Source of the DNA: Kitasatospora acidiphila
GTDB taxonomy: Bacteria > Actinomycetota > Actinomycetes > Streptomycetales > Streptomycetaceae
DNA length: 64,000 nucleotides
Assembly: GCF_006636205.1 (NCBI RefSeq)
Contig: NZ_VIGB01000003.1
Span: forward strand, 372,001 to 436,000
Reading direction: 5' to 3'
In this document: positions 8,280-17,087 of the stretch, piece by piece
Numbering within the stretch: position 1 is the stretch's first letter
Layout: the number at the start of each line of letters is the position of its first letter
The notes under the pieces: generated by a model
The model's database searches: none
The model's input: only the letters and a program-made list of their open reading frames with translations
Told to the model about the DNA's origin: nothing
Position numbers and translations under genes: made by a program

Positions 8280-8969
8280 TCACCGCCCCTGCTCCGCCAT
8301 GGCGTTGACGATCACCGTGCGGGCGTCGTCCAGGTATCTGGTCAACTCGACTTCGGCGTCGTCGATCTCGCCGGACTCCAGCAGGCCGGCGAGCACCTGG
8401 TTCCGGCGCAGGAACGGCTCGTGGAACCCGTGCGCCGAGGGAACCGCCGCGAACGCCAGGCGCAGTTCGGCGGCCAGCTTGGCCATGCACTCGTCGATCC
8501 GCTCGCTGTCGGCGAGTCCGGCGACGGCCTGGTGGAAGTGCAGGTCCGCGGTGCCGACGGCACCCCAGTCGCCCTGCTGCTCGGCGTCCTCCGCCCGGGC
8601 CAGCGCGGCACGGACCGCGGCCAGGCGCTCCGGGGTCGCGCGCTGCACGGCGCGCACGCCGGCCACCTCCAGCGCGAGCCGCAGGGTGTAGATGTCGGCG
8701 ACGTCGCTGGGGCCCAGGGTTCTGACGAACACTCCGCGGTTGAGCTCGTGCAGGACCAGGCGCTGGTCGGCCAGCAGCCGGAACGCCTCCCGCAGGGTGT
8801 TGCGCGAGACCCCTAGGACCCCACCGAGCGATTCCTCCGACAACCGCGTTCCGGGGGCGAGGCGGCCCTCGGTGATGTGCTCGCGCAGCACCTCGGCCAC
8901 CCGCTGCGCGGCACTGCTGCGGGCCAGTCGGCTCCGCTCGGCCGCAAGTGCGTCGAACATCCCGGTCAT
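8280..8969 (-). CDS. GntR family regulator, FCD subfamily
   Basis: The 229-residue protein has a winged helix (AAQRVAEVLREHITEG, LSEESLGGVLGVSRNTLREAFRLL) and an all-helical FCD effector domain from about residue 90, with the metal/carboxylate ligands expected of this subfamily (LHFHQAVAGLADSERID; EPFLRRNQVLAGLLESGE). It is divergent from a 5-oxoproline uptake and hydrolysis operon, and a palindrome matching the FCD consensus lies between them at 9075-9091. I infer that it is the local repressor, probably responding to 5-oxoproline or a related acid. Confidence 0.9.
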   Translation of the reverse strand: MTGMFDALAAERSRLARSSAAQRVAEVLREHITEGRLAPGTRLSEESLGGVLGVSRNTLREAFRLLADQRLVLHELNRGVFVRTLGPSDVADIYTLRLALEVAGVRAVQRATPERLAAVRAALARAEDAEQQGDWGAVGTADLHFHQAVAGLADSERIDECMAKLAAELRLAFAAVPSAHGFHEPFLRRNQVLAGLLESGEIDDAEVELTRYLDDARTVIVNAMAEQGR

Positions 8970-9069
8970 GTCCTACCTCCTGCCGCCGCTGGGGCACCGC
9001 CCGCCCTGTCGCCGACGCACCTGTCGGCGCAGCCCGTCCGAGCCCGGAAAACGGAACGCTACCGGAGTC

Positions 9070-9099
9070 TTGTCGGATTGTTCCACAATCCCCTAGCCT
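9070..9099 (+). promoter_or_regulatory. candidate FCD-GntR operator within a promoter
   Basis: The perfect palindrome GGATTGT-TCC-ACAATCC occupies 9075-9091. Its core TTGT-n3-ACAA fits the TTGT/ACAA pattern typical of FadR/FCD regulators. A weak -35 (TTGTCG, 9070-9075) and -10 (TAGCCT, 9094-9099) flank it at 18-bp spacing, so occupancy would block transcription of the DUF969 gene. The region is 106 bp upstream of the regulator start, which also allows autoregulation. Confidence 0.65.
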
Positions 9100-9238
9100 C
9101 ACGACCGCCCCGCAAGGTTCCGGTCCGCGCGACCGGGACCTCACCTGCCCCGTGACGCGAGAGGTCTCGACCACCCGGTCGCGGCCACCGAGTCGCGGCC
9201 ACGGCGCAGGGTTCCCGATCCGAAAGGCGGCCCTTGGT

Positions 9239-9955
9239 GTGATCGTTCTTCTCGGCATCCTCGTCGTGGTGGCGGGATTCGCCACCAAGCGCAATCCCGT
9301 CCTCATCGTCGGCGTCGCCGGCGTCCTCACCGCCTTCCTGGGCGGGCTCACCCCGATGAAGGTCCTGGACGCGTTCGGCACCGGCTTCGCCTCCAGCCGC
9401 TCGGTGACCCTCTTCGCCGTCACCCTGCCCGTCATCGGGCTGTTGGAGCGCCACGGCCTGCAGGAGCAGGCCCGCGCGCTGATGGGCAGGCTCGCCAAGG
9501 TCAGCGCGGGCCGCCTGCTCGCGGCCTACCTGATGATCCGTCAACTCGGCGCCGCCCTCGGCCTGACCACGCTCGGCGGACCGGCCCAGGCGGTCCGGCC
9601 CATGATCGCGCCGATGGCGGAGGCCGCTGCCGAGCGCCACCACGGCCCCCTGACGGAGCCGGCCCGCGAGCGGCTGCGCTCGTTCGCCGCCAGCGCCGAC
9701 ACCGTGGGCCTGTTCTTCGGCGAGGACTGCTTCCTGACGGTCGGCTCGATCCTGCTGATCACCGGCTTCGTCAACGCCACCTACCACGCCCATCTCGAAC
9801 CGACCCAGCTCGCGCTCTGGGCCGTCCCCACCGCGATCTGCGCCACCGCGGTCCACGGGGCCCGGCTGCTGCGGCTGGACCGCTCCCTGGCCCGGACACG
9901 GCCCGCCGCGGGCACCGTCACCGCCACCGCCGGCGTCACGGAGGAGGCCAAGTGA
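9239..9955 (+). CDS. 5-oxoproline transporter subunit, DUF969 family
   Basis: This membrane protein of about 238 residues opens with a transmembrane helix (VIVLLGILVVVAGFATKRNP) and has the family hallmarks RSVTLFAVTLPVIGLLERHGLQEQAR and RQLGAALGLTTLGGPAQAVRP. DUF969 and DUF979 proteins form a two-part transporter linked to 5-oxoproline metabolism. GTG 9239 is chosen because the family starts directly with the first membrane helix; a GTG at 9152 would add 29 residues. The stop overlaps the DUF979 start as GTGA, so the two halves are made together. Confidence 0.85.
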   Translation: MIVLLGILVVVAGFATKRNPVLIVGVAGVLTAFLGGLTPMKVLDAFGTGFASSRSVTLFAVTLPVIGLLERHGLQEQARALMGRLAKVSAGRLLAAYLMIRQLGAALGLTTLGGPAQAVRPMIAPMAEAAAERHHGPLTEPARERLRSFAASADTVGLFFGEDCFLTVGSILLITGFVNATYHAHLEPTQLALWAVPTAICATAVHGARLLRLDRSLARTRPAAGTVTATAGVTEEAK

Positions 9956-10920
9956 TCAGGATCGAGTGGCTGTACTGGCTGGTCGGCGCCGTCTTCCTGG
10001 CGATGGCCGCGCAGATGGCGACCGACCGCAGCAACCCCAAGCGGTTCGGCAGCGCCGCCTTCTGGGGGCTGCTCGGCGCGAGCTTCCTCTACGGCACCTG
10101 GGTCGTCAAGAAGACCGCGCCCGCCGCGCCCCTCGGCGCCGCGGTCCTGGTGATGATCTGCCTGGCCGGCTTCGGCCTCACCGGGCGCGGTGCGCCCAGG
10201 ACCACCGGCCCCGAGCAGCGGGCCGCCTCCGCCGCCCGCCTCGGCAACCGGCTCTTCATCCCCGCGCTCACCGTCCCGCTGGTCGCGCTGGTCTGCGCCA
10301 CCCTCCTCAAGGGGACGCACCTCGCGGGCAAGCCGCTGTTCGAGGCCGGCAACGAGACCCTCCTGGGCCTGGGCCTCGGAGTGCTCATCGCCTTGGCCAT
10401 CGGCCTGTTCCTGTGCCGCGAGCGCAACCCCGCCGTCGCCCTGCACGCCGGGCGCGGGCTGCTGGAGTCCATGGGTTGGGCCCTGCTGCTCCCCCAACTC
10501 CTGGCCGTGCTCGGCTCGATCTTCCAAGCGGCCGGCGTCGGCACCCAGGTCGGCAAGCTGACCGTCCACCTCCTGCCCGACGGCAACAAGTACGGCGCGG
10601 TGGCGCTCTACTGCCTCGGCATGGCCCTCTTCACCGTCATCATGGGCAACGCCTTCGCCGCCTTCCCCGTCATGACCGCCGCCGTCGGCTGGCCCGTCCT
10701 GATCACCCGGCTGCACGGTCACCCTCCCGTCGTCCTGGCCGTGGGCATGCTGGCCGGCTTCTGCGGCACCCTGGTCACCCCGATGGCGGCCAACTTCAAC
10801 CTGGTACCGGCCGCCCTGCTCGAACTCAAGGACCAGTACGGGCCGATCAAGGCCCAACTCCCCACCGCCGGAGCGCTTCTGGTGTGCAACATCGCCATCA
10901 TGTCGCTGTTCGCGTTCTGA
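9952..10920 (+). CDS. 5-oxoproline transporter subunit, DUF979 family
   Basis: A 322-residue polytopic membrane protein with about nine hydrophobic segments. Conserved elements of DUF979 are visible: LYWLVGAVFLAMAAQMATD, the FGSAAFWGLLG segment, GNAFAAFPVMTAAVGWP and GFCGTLVTPMAANFNLVPA near the C-terminus. It is the second half of the DUF969/DUF979 uptake system; the start overlaps the previous stop (GTGA at 9952). The pyroglutamyl peptidase gene follows after 52 bp with its own ribosome site (GAGGAAAGG), consistent with one operon for 5-oxoproline peptides. Confidence 0.9.
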   Translation: MIRIEWLYWLVGAVFLAMAAQMATDRSNPKRFGSAAFWGLLGASFLYGTWVVKKTAPAAPLGAAVLVMICLAGFGLTGRGAPRTTGPEQRAASAARLGNRLFIPALTVPLVALVCATLLKGTHLAGKPLFEAGNETLLGLGLGVLIALAIGLFLCRERNPAVALHAGRGLLESMGWALLLPQLLAVLGSIFQAAGVGTQVGKLTVHLLPDGNKYGAVALYCLGMALFTVIMGNAFAAFPVMTAAVGWPVLITRLHGHPPVVLAVGMLAGFCGTLVTPMAANFNLVPAALLELKDQYGPIKAQLPTAGALLVCNIAIMSLFAF

Positions 10921-10972
10921 GCTGCTTGCAGATCTCGAACCGCGTCCCCAACGAGGAAAGGCCGCACCGCAG

Positions 10973-11617
10973 ATGACCCGAGTGCTGCTCACCGGCTTCG
11001 AACCGTTCGGCGGCGACACCCTCAACCCCTCCTGGGAGTCCGCCCTGCTGGTCGCCGCCGACCCGCCCGAGGGGCTGGAGGTCACGCCCGCCCGGCTGAG
11101 TTGCGTCTTCGGCCGGGCGGCCGAGGAGCTGCGCGCCGCGATCCAGGACACCGACCCGGAGTTGGTGGTCTGCCTGGGCCAGGCCACCGGCCGCCCCGAC
11201 CTCACCGTCGAGCGCGTCGCCGTCAACATCGACGACGCGCGCATCCCCGACAACGCGGGCCGGCAACCCATCGACCGGCCCGTCGAACACGGCGGCCCTG
11301 CGGCCTACTTCGCCACCCTGCCGGTCAAGGCGTGCGTGGCCGCCGTCAGGGAGGCGGGCATACCCGCGTCGCTCTCCCACACCGCCGGGACCTTCGTCTG
11401 CAACCACGTCTTCTACGCCCTGATGCACCACCTCGCCACCCAACGCCCCACCACCCGGGGCGGGTTCGTCCACGTACCCGCCCTGCCCGAGCAAGTCCTC
11501 GACCAGGGCAAGCCCGCGCTCCCCGCCACCGCTGTCGCCCACGCCCTGCGCGCCCTGCTCACTGCCGCCGCGACCCGCGGCGCGGACCTCCACACCCCGG
11601 AGGGGATCACCCACTGA
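10973..11617 (+). CDS. pcp: pyroglutamyl-peptidase I
   Basis: Removes N-terminal 5-oxoproline (pyroglutamate) from peptides in the cytoplasm. The 214-residue length is standard. The N-terminal LLTGFEPFGGDTLNPSW signature and the peptidase C15 triad are present: Glu in DLTVERVAVN (about residue 80), Cys in GTFVCNHVFY (about 143) and His in GFVHVPALP (about 167). It is third in an operon with DUF969/DUF979 transporter genes, so imported or released 5-oxoproline is handled locally. No 5-oxoprolinase subunits (PxpABC) occur nearby. Confidence 0.95.
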   Translation: MTRVLLTGFEPFGGDTLNPSWESALLVAADPPEGLEVTPARLSCVFGRAAEELRAAIQDTDPELVVCLGQATGRPDLTVERVAVNIDDARIPDNAGRQPIDRPVEHGGPAAYFATLPVKACVAAVREAGIPASLSHTAGTFVCNHVFYALMHHLATQRPTTRGGFVHVPALPEQVLDQGKPALPATAVAHALRALLTAAATRGADLHTPEGITH

Positions 11618-11658
11618 GGCCGCAGGCGGCGACCGTGGCGTCGTCGGGGTGCCCGTGG

Positions 11659-12708
11659 TCACCCGCGTGCGCGGATCGGCTCGCCGGTGCGGTGCAGGTG
11701 GGTGAAGATCTCGCGGTACGAGCGGAGCAGGCCGGTCTCGTAGTACGCGATGCCCTGCTCCCGGCAGAAGTCGCGGGTGATCCGCGCGGCCCGGCCGAGG
11801 GCGGGGGTCGGCAGGTTGGGGAAGAGGTGGTGCTCCACCTGGTAGTTGAGGCCGCCCATCAGGGCGTCGAGGAACGGGTTGCCACGGACGTTGCGCGAGG
11901 TGAGCACCTGGCGGCGCAGGAAGTCGAGCTTCATCTCGGGTGTCACCATCAGCATCCCCTTGTGGTTCGGGGCGAAGACGCAGCCCAGGTAGAGGCCCAA
12001 CAGCGCCTGGTGGACGGCGAGGAAGGCGACCGCCTTGCCGGCCGGGAGAGCGGCGAAGACCAGGCCGAGGTAGGCCGCGAAGTGGACGACCAGCAGGGTG
12101 CCCTCCAGCCACGGGCGCTTCACGGCGGGGCCGCGCAGCGCGCGGAAGCTGTTGAAGCTGAGGTTGAGGCCCTCCAGCAGCAGCAACGGGACGAACAGGT
12201 ACGCCTGCCGGCGCCCGATGAACCGGGCCAGGCCGCTCGCCTGGCTGGCCTGGCGCTGCGACCACACGACGAGGTCGGGGGCGACGTCCGGGTCCCGTTC
12301 CTCGTGGTTGGGGTTGGCGTGGTGGCGGGTGTGCTTGTTCATCCACCAGCCGTAGCTCATCCCCATCAGCAGATCGGCGGCGATCCGGCCGCCGATCTCG
12401 CTCGGCAGTCGCCGGGTGAACACCTGACGGTGTGCCAGATCGTGGGAGAGCAGCCCGACCTGGGCGAAGACGGCGGACATGGCCGCCGCCAGGCCGAGCT
12501 GCCACCAGGTGTCGCCCAGCGCGAACACGCCCCACCAGCCGCCCAGGTACGCGGCGAGCACCAGGCCCGCACGAGCGCTGTAGTAGCCGGGGCGCCGGTC
12601 GAGCAGGCCTGCGGCGGAAATTCGGCGGCTCAGTCGGGCGAAGTCGCTGCCCCCGGGCGCCGGCCGGGAAGCAGGGGTGACGGTTGTCGTCTGGTGAAGT
12701 GTGGGCAT
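11659..12708 (-). CDS. membrane fatty acid desaturase (acyl-lipid/acyl-CoA type)
   Basis: This 349-residue di-iron membrane desaturase has all three histidine boxes: HDLAHRQ (89-95), HTRHHANPNH (126-135) and QVEHHLFPN (about 300). Two pairs of hydrophobic helices flank them (about 47-85 and 190-240). It inserts a double bond into membrane fatty acyl chains. The QVEHH box relates it to the delta-6/linoleoyl type and mycobacterial DesA3-like enzymes. ATG 12708 gives the usual soluble N-terminus; longer starts would cross the operator. The inverted repeat 38 bp upstream suggests control by a dedicated repressor not encoded next to it. Confidence 0.9.
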   Translation of the reverse strand: MPTLHQTTTVTPASRPAPGGSDFARLSRRISAAGLLDRRPGYYSARAGLVLAAYLGGWWGVFALGDTWWQLGLAAAMSAVFAQVGLLSHDLAHRQVFTRRLPSEIGGRIAADLLMGMSYGWWMNKHTRHHANPNHEERDPDVAPDLVVWSQRQASQASGLARFIGRRQAYLFVPLLLLEGLNLSFNSFRALRGPAVKRPWLEGTLLVVHFAAYLGLVFAALPAGKAVAFLAVHQALLGLYLGCVFAPNHKGMLMVTPEMKLDFLRRQVLTSRNVRGNPFLDALMGGLNYQVEHHLFPNLPTPALGRAARITRDFCREQGIAYYETGLLRSYREIFTHLHRTGEPIRARG

Positions 12709-12745
12709 GCCCAAGAGTCTGGTTCGGTGGGCGGACCCGCAGAAC

Positions 12746-12780
12746 GGGGTTAGCACCCATCCCGTACGGGTGCTAACCCC
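12746..12780. promoter_or_regulatory. perfect 13-bp inverted repeat at the desaturase promoter
   Basis: GGGGTTAGCACCC (12746-12758) and GGGTGCTAACCCC (12768-12780) are exact reverse complements separated by 9 bp. The repeat lies 38-72 bp upstream of the desaturase ATG, where a promoter is expected, and 161 bp from the divergent peptidase start. It looks like an operator for a dimeric regulator of membrane fluidity or fatty acid sensing; the regulator is not identified. Confidence 0.7.
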
Positions 12781-12940
12781 CTACTCCCGCCTGGTGCTGG
12801 CCGCCCTGCGTCAAGCCGGGCTCCAGAGATTCGGTGGCCATGGGCCCCGCGCACACTCTCCGTTGACGGCTGCCGGACGGCCGTGCGACGGTGAGGACGC
12901 GCCCCTGAGGAAGACCCATGGGAACTGGAGGCATACCGCT

Positions 12941-14302
12941 GTGACCTTCGGCACCGATCACTCCCGCCAGGCCATGGACCGCAGTCTGACGCCGGATCAG
13001 CTCGACTTCTTCGAGAAGGAGTTCGCCGCCAGGCCGGTGAACCGGCTGATGCAGAACGCGGTCACCCAGACGCCGGTGGACGATGTCGCCCTGGACCGGC
13101 GGATCCTCACCGGCATCGACCGCTCGGTCTCCCACCACCTGGACGCCTGGAGGGCCACCAACCAGAAGCAGAGCGGGCGTTGCTGGATGTTCGCCGGGCT
13201 CAACCTGCTCCGGGTCGGCGCCGCGCGGAAGTTGGGTGTGAAGGACTTCGAGTTCTCCCAGAACTACCTGCTGTGGTGGGACAAGTTCGAGCGGGCGAAC
13301 CACTTCCTCGAAGCGGTCGTCGAGACCTCGGACCGGGATGTGGACGACCGCACGGTGGCGCACCTGCTGGAGAGCCCGATCGGTGACGGCGGGCAGTGGA
13401 ACATGTTCGTGGCGCTGGTCGCCAAGCACGGCCTGGTGCCCAAGTCGGCCATGCCGGAGACCGACAGCTCCTCCGCGACCCGGGCGATGAACCGGGCCCT
13501 GAAGACCCTGCTCCGCCAAGGCGCCCGCGATCTGCGCGAGTTGGCCCCCGACGGGGTCGGGGCGCAGCGGGGGCGCAAGCGCGAGGTGCTCGGCGCCGTC
13601 CACCGGGTGCTCAGCATCCACCTCGGCACGCCGCCGCGGCGGTTCCTGTGGCAGTGGCGGGACGAGAAAAAGGAGTTCCACCGCGACGGCTGGCTCACCC
13701 CCGCGGAGTTCGCCGCCTCGTATGTGCGGCTCCCGCTGGACGACTACGTCTGCCTGGTGCACGATCCGCGGGAGTCCAGCCCGGTCGGCCGCACCTTCAC
13801 CGTCGAGTACCTGGGCAACGTCGTGGACGCACCGCCGGTGGTCTATCTCAATGTGCCGATGGAGCTGCTGAAGCGGCTGGCGATGGACGCGATCGTGGGT
13901 GGCGAGCCGGTGTGGTTCGGCTGCGACGTGAAGAAGATGATGCGCGCGGACGTCGGCGTCTGGGACGCCGAGCTCTTCGACTACGCGGCCGTCTACGACA
14001 CCGAGTTCACCATGGACAAGGCCGCCCGGCTGCTGCACCACGACACGCGGATGACCCACGCGATGCTGTTCACCGGCGTGGACGTGGTGGACGGCAGTCC
14101 GCGCCGCTGGCGGGTGGAGAACAGCTGGGGCGAGGAGCGGGCCGACAAGGGCTTCTGGACCATGAACGACTCATGGTTCGGTGAGCACGTCTTCGAGATC
14201 GCGGTCCGGCGCTCCGCGCTGCCACCGGAGTTGGCTGCCGCCCTCGACCGACCGCCGATCGTCCTCCCCGCCTGGGACCCGATGGGCGCCCTCGCCGAGT
14301 GA
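12941..14302 (+). CDS. pepC: C1-family aminopeptidase (bleomycin hydrolase / PepC type)
   Basis: A cytoplasmic papain-fold aminopeptidase of 453 residues, as expected for PepC/Blh. The catalytic Cys is in QSGRCWMFAGLN (about residue 81), His in THAMLFTGVD (about 373) and Asn in VENSWGE (about 393). Family landmarks SDRDVDDRTV and DGGQWNM are present; the usual C-terminal extension that trims substrates ends at DPMGALAE. GTG 12941 is preceded by GGAG; ATG 12974 is an alternative. It may degrade peptides or inactivate bleomycin-type compounds. It converges on a cupin gene with a double hairpin between them. Confidence 0.9.
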   Translation: MTFGTDHSRQAMDRSLTPDQLDFFEKEFAARPVNRLMQNAVTQTPVDDVALDRRILTGIDRSVSHHLDAWRATNQKQSGRCWMFAGLNLLRVGAARKLGVKDFEFSQNYLLWWDKFERANHFLEAVVETSDRDVDDRTVAHLLESPIGDGGQWNMFVALVAKHGLVPKSAMPETDSSSATRAMNRALKTLLRQGARDLRELAPDGVGAQRGRKREVLGAVHRVLSIHLGTPPRRFLWQWRDEKKEFHRDGWLTPAEFAASYVRLPLDDYVCLVHDPRESSPVGRTFTVEYLGNVVDAPPVVYLNVPMELLKRLAMDAIVGGEPVWFGCDVKKMMRADVGVWDAELFDYAAVYDTEFTMDKAARLLHHDTRMTHAMLFTGVDVVDGSPRRWRVENSWGEERADKGFWTMNDSWFGEHVFEIAVRRSALPPELAAALDRPPIVLPAWDPMGALAE

Positions 14303-14310
14303 TGAGCGGG

Positions 14311-14355
14311 CGGGCCACGAGCCCGTGCTGGGCGGACGGGCCGTGAGCCCGTCCG
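14311..14355. terminator. tandem hairpins between convergent pepC and cupin genes
   Basis: A perfect hairpin CGGACGGGC (14333-14341), loop CGTGA, GCCCGTCCG (14347-14355) is preceded by a related small hairpin (GGGC-CACGA-GCCC, about 14313-14325). The two share the same core, so they look like a duplicated bidirectional terminator. Confidence 0.6.
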
Positions 14356-14359
14356 AGGT

Positions 14360-14806
14360 CTACAACGTCTCGGTCGCGTACTTGGCGCGCAGCGCGGCGA
14401 GCCGTTCGGGGTCGAGCGGCTCGCCGGCCTCCAGGGCGCGGTGGACGTCGCGGAAGTAGTCCTCGTACCCGGCCGGCGTCAGCAGGAACAGGCAACGGGC
14501 CACGGCGGACGAGGTGTTGCGGAAACCGTGAGCCATGCCGATCGGCACGGACACCGTCCCGCCCGCGCCGAGCGTGCTCACGCCGTCGGGCAGGTCGAAG
14601 GTCACCTCGCCTTCGAGGATGTGGAAGTGCTCGGCATGGCCGTGGTGGATGTGCGGCGCGGCCCCGACCGCCCCGGCCGGAAAGCTGTACTCCACAACGG
14701 CCAGCGCACCACCGGTCTGCGCCCCCGACAGGTGGACCAGATACGACCCGGCCGGCGCGTGCAGCCATTCCCCGCCACCAGGCTTGATCATCGCCAGGTC
14801 AGTCAT
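14360..14806 (-). CDS. cupin domain protein
   Basis: The 148-residue single-domain cupin has motif 1 (PHIHHGHAEHFHILEGEVTFDLPDG in pieces, about residues 52-76) with three His and one Glu metal ligands, and motif 2 (VSVPIGMAHGFRN). Such proteins bind Fe, Mn or Zn and act as dioxygenases, isomerases or sensors; no substrate can be inferred. ATG 14806 puts the family start MTDLAMIKPG in front of the barrel. It converges on pepC and is about 80 bp from the S9 peptidase operon, which ends at 14890 on the same strand. Confidence 0.85.
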   Translation of the reverse strand: MTDLAMIKPGGGEWLHAPAGSYLVHLSGAQTGGALAVVEYSFPAGAVGAAPHIHHGHAEHFHILEGEVTFDLPDGVSTLGAGGTVSVPIGMAHGFRNTSSAVARCLFLLTPAGYEDYFRDVHRALEAGEPLDPERLAALRAKYATETL

Positions 14807-14889
14807 GCGCTGATGATATGTCAGCCGGGTTCGCGGGAGTAGATCTTCCCCGCCGGGCTCTACCGGGCCCCGCGCCACCGGCACCGCGC

Positions 14890-17073
14890 TCAGGCGGCCA
14901 GGTGGCGTTCGATCCAGGCGGCCGCGGTACGGCGGAACAGGACCCGGCTGCGGGTGTTCCTGAACTCGTGGCCCTCGTTGGGCAGGACCAGCAGTTCGGC
15001 GGGGAATCCCCGCTGGCGGGCCGCCCGGACCATCTGCTCGGACTCGCCCAGCGGCACATTGGTGTCGTGCTCACCGTGGACGGCCAGCAGCGGTACCCGG
15101 AGTTCGTCGATCCGGCTCATGGGAGAGAGCGTGTGCAGCAAGTCCCGGTCGCGTTCGGGATGGCCATACTTCATGGCGGCCGATCGCGCGATCCACGGCT
15201 CGGTGCCGGCGAAGAACGTCAGGAAGTCGGACATGCCGCACACCGAGACCCCGGTGCGGAACAGCTCCGGATGCCAGACCAGCGAGGCCAGCGTCAGGTA
15301 GCCGCCGTAGGAGTGGCCCATCACGGCCAGCCGCCTGGGGTCGGCGAGTCCGAGGGTGACCACGTGCGCCGCGCAGTCCGCGACGTCGTCGATCGCCGCG
15401 AACCGCCCGGCTCCGAGGTCGGCGTTGACGAAGGAGCGGCCCGCGCCCAGCGAGCCGCGTACGTCGGGCGCGAAGACGTCCAGACCGTGGCCGAGCAGCT
15501 CGTGGTAGAGCGGATCGAAGACGGGCCGCTCCTGCTGCTCGGGCCCGCCGTGCAGATGGACGACGCACGGAGCGTGGTAGTCAGGGTCGCGGCCGGGGGC
15601 GCGGTAGTACCAGCCGCCCAACTCCAGCCCGTCGCGGGCCTGCAGGCGCAGGTGCTCGGGCCGCTCCGGCGGGCGCCCGGGTGCGACGGCGTCCTCGTCA
15701 CGCGAGGACCACGGCGTACGGACGGGTGACCCGCCGTCGGCCCCGTGCCAGATGCCGGGCCGGCGGACGGAACCGGAGACGGCCAGCGCCAAGCCGCGCG
15801 GTCCCGCCGGGCTGATCCGGGTCACCACCTCGTGTGTCAAGGGCAGTGAACGCGGGGCGAGTTCGGGCGGTGCGTGTCCGCCGTCCACCTGGGCCCCGAC
15901 GCCGTCGCCGACCCGGTGGCGGGCCGGGACGGGCAGGGCGAGAACCTCCAACTCGGTGCGGCCGCGCACGTTCCACGCCAGGACGGCGCTGCGGCCGTCG
16001 TCCCGGACGGACAGCAACTCCAGGTCGACGCCGTCTCGTTGGGCGATCACCCGGCGACGCCGTCCGGCGCCGTCCGGGCCGAGCTCGACGGCGACCAGGG
16101 CCGCGAACTCGCGGTCGGCGTCGCTGCGCAAGTACAGCATCCGGCCGTCAGGCGAGAACCGGCCGATCCAGGGATCGCCGTCGGCCACCGGCACCGTGCA
16201 GGCCGTCTCGCCGCTGTCGGTCCGCAGCACCACGGCCTCACGCCCGCCGCGCGGCCCGCGCAGCAGCAGGACGAGCCGGCCGTCCGGGGTGGTGTCGCAC
16301 ACCCGCAGGGTGGCGCCCGCCGGTTCGGTGGCGAGGAGTTCGGGGGGCCGCACGCCGGCCGGATCGGTCAGGTAGGCGGCCAGGCCACCGCCCGTGAGGT
16401 GCGGCTCGGGGGAGGGTTCGTAAGGGGCCGGCGTCGGCGGGCGCAGCACGGTCGACACCGGTGCCCCCGGCGGACCGGTGCCCGGGAGCGGTATCCCGAC
16501 CTCTCCCCCGCCGCCGAGCAGCACGGCGGGCCCGTCGCGGCTGGTCCACTCACTCGGGGGCACTTCCTGGTACGGCCCGGAAGGCGCACCGGCGCCGAGC
16601 TCGGTGACGGGCAGACCGACCAGCGGATCGGTGGTGGTGATGGCGATGGCCGAACCGTCGCGGGTCCAGCGGCCGAGGTAGGCGGTGCTGCCCGCCAATG
16701 CGCCGGCCAGGATCCGGCGGTCCCCGCCGTCCGGCCGGACGCAGAGCACGCGGGTGTGCTCGCCCCCGCCGGGGGCGGTGGTGTAGGCGATCCAGCGGCC
16801 GTCCGGGGACCAGGAGGCCTCGATCACCGGGTCGAGCCCGGTGTCCAGGAGGTGCACGTCGTCGCCGTCGGCCGATCCGGTCCACAACTGCGGTACGCCG
16901 CCGCGGTTGCAGATGAAGGCCACCTGACCCCCGGTGGGGTCCGCCGACGGGTACCAGCAGCCGTGGGCGGTGACCGGGCTGTGGCCCTCCCGGGTGTCGT
17001 GGGCGTCCGGGAGGACCACGGCCAGGGGGGCCGCCGGCGGCGAGGCCACGGGGTCGGAACGCTGGTCCACCAC
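14890..17073 (-). CDS. S9 family peptidase (prolyl oligopeptidase / acylaminoacyl peptidase type)
   Basis: The 727-residue protein has an N-terminal WD40-like/TolB-type beta-propeller (about residues 30-420; repeats such as WSPDGRWIAY and FSPDGRMLYL) and a C-terminal alpha/beta-hydrolase domain. The catalytic Ser is in GHSYGGYLT (about 585), with Asp in GEHDTNVPLGE and His in NEGHEF at the end. It cleaves short peptides in the cytoplasm. GTG 17073 is chosen because GGGAGG lies 6 bases upstream; it is only 14 bp after the amidotransferase stop. In this operon it occupies the place that an M42-type peptidase holds in NAGGN loci, so it may turn over the dipeptide made by the two upstream enzymes (inference). 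Confidence 0.85.
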   Translation of the reverse strand: MVDQRSDPVASPPAAPLAVVLPDAHDTREGHSPVTAHGCWYPSADPTGGQVAFICNRGGVPQLWTGSADGDDVHLLDTGLDPVIEASWSPDGRWIAYTTAPGGGEHTRVLCVRPDGGDRRILAGALAGSTAYLGRWTRDGSAIAITTTDPLVGLPVTELGAGAPSGPYQEVPPSEWTSRDGPAVLLGGGGEVGIPLPGTGPPGAPVSTVLRPPTPAPYEPSPEPHLTGGGLAAYLTDPAGVRPPELLATEPAGATLRVCDTTPDGRLVLLLRGPRGGREAVVLRTDSGETACTVPVADGDPWIGRFSPDGRMLYLRSDADREFAALVAVELGPDGAGRRRRVIAQRDGVDLELLSVRDDGRSAVLAWNVRGRTELEVLALPVPARHRVGDGVGAQVDGGHAPPELAPRSLPLTHEVVTRISPAGPRGLALAVSGSVRRPGIWHGADGGSPVRTPWSSRDEDAVAPGRPPERPEHLRLQARDGLELGGWYYRAPGRDPDYHAPCVVHLHGGPEQQERPVFDPLYHELLGHGLDVFAPDVRGSLGAGRSFVNADLGAGRFAAIDDVADCAAHVVTLGLADPRRLAVMGHSYGGYLTLASLVWHPELFRTGVSVCGMSDFLTFFAGTEPWIARSAAMKYGHPERDRDLLHTLSPMSRIDELRVPLLAVHGEHDTNVPLGESEQMVRAARQRGFPAELLVLPNEGHEFRNTRSRVLFRRTAAAWIERHLAA

Positions 17074-17087
17074 GGTCCGCCTCCCGT

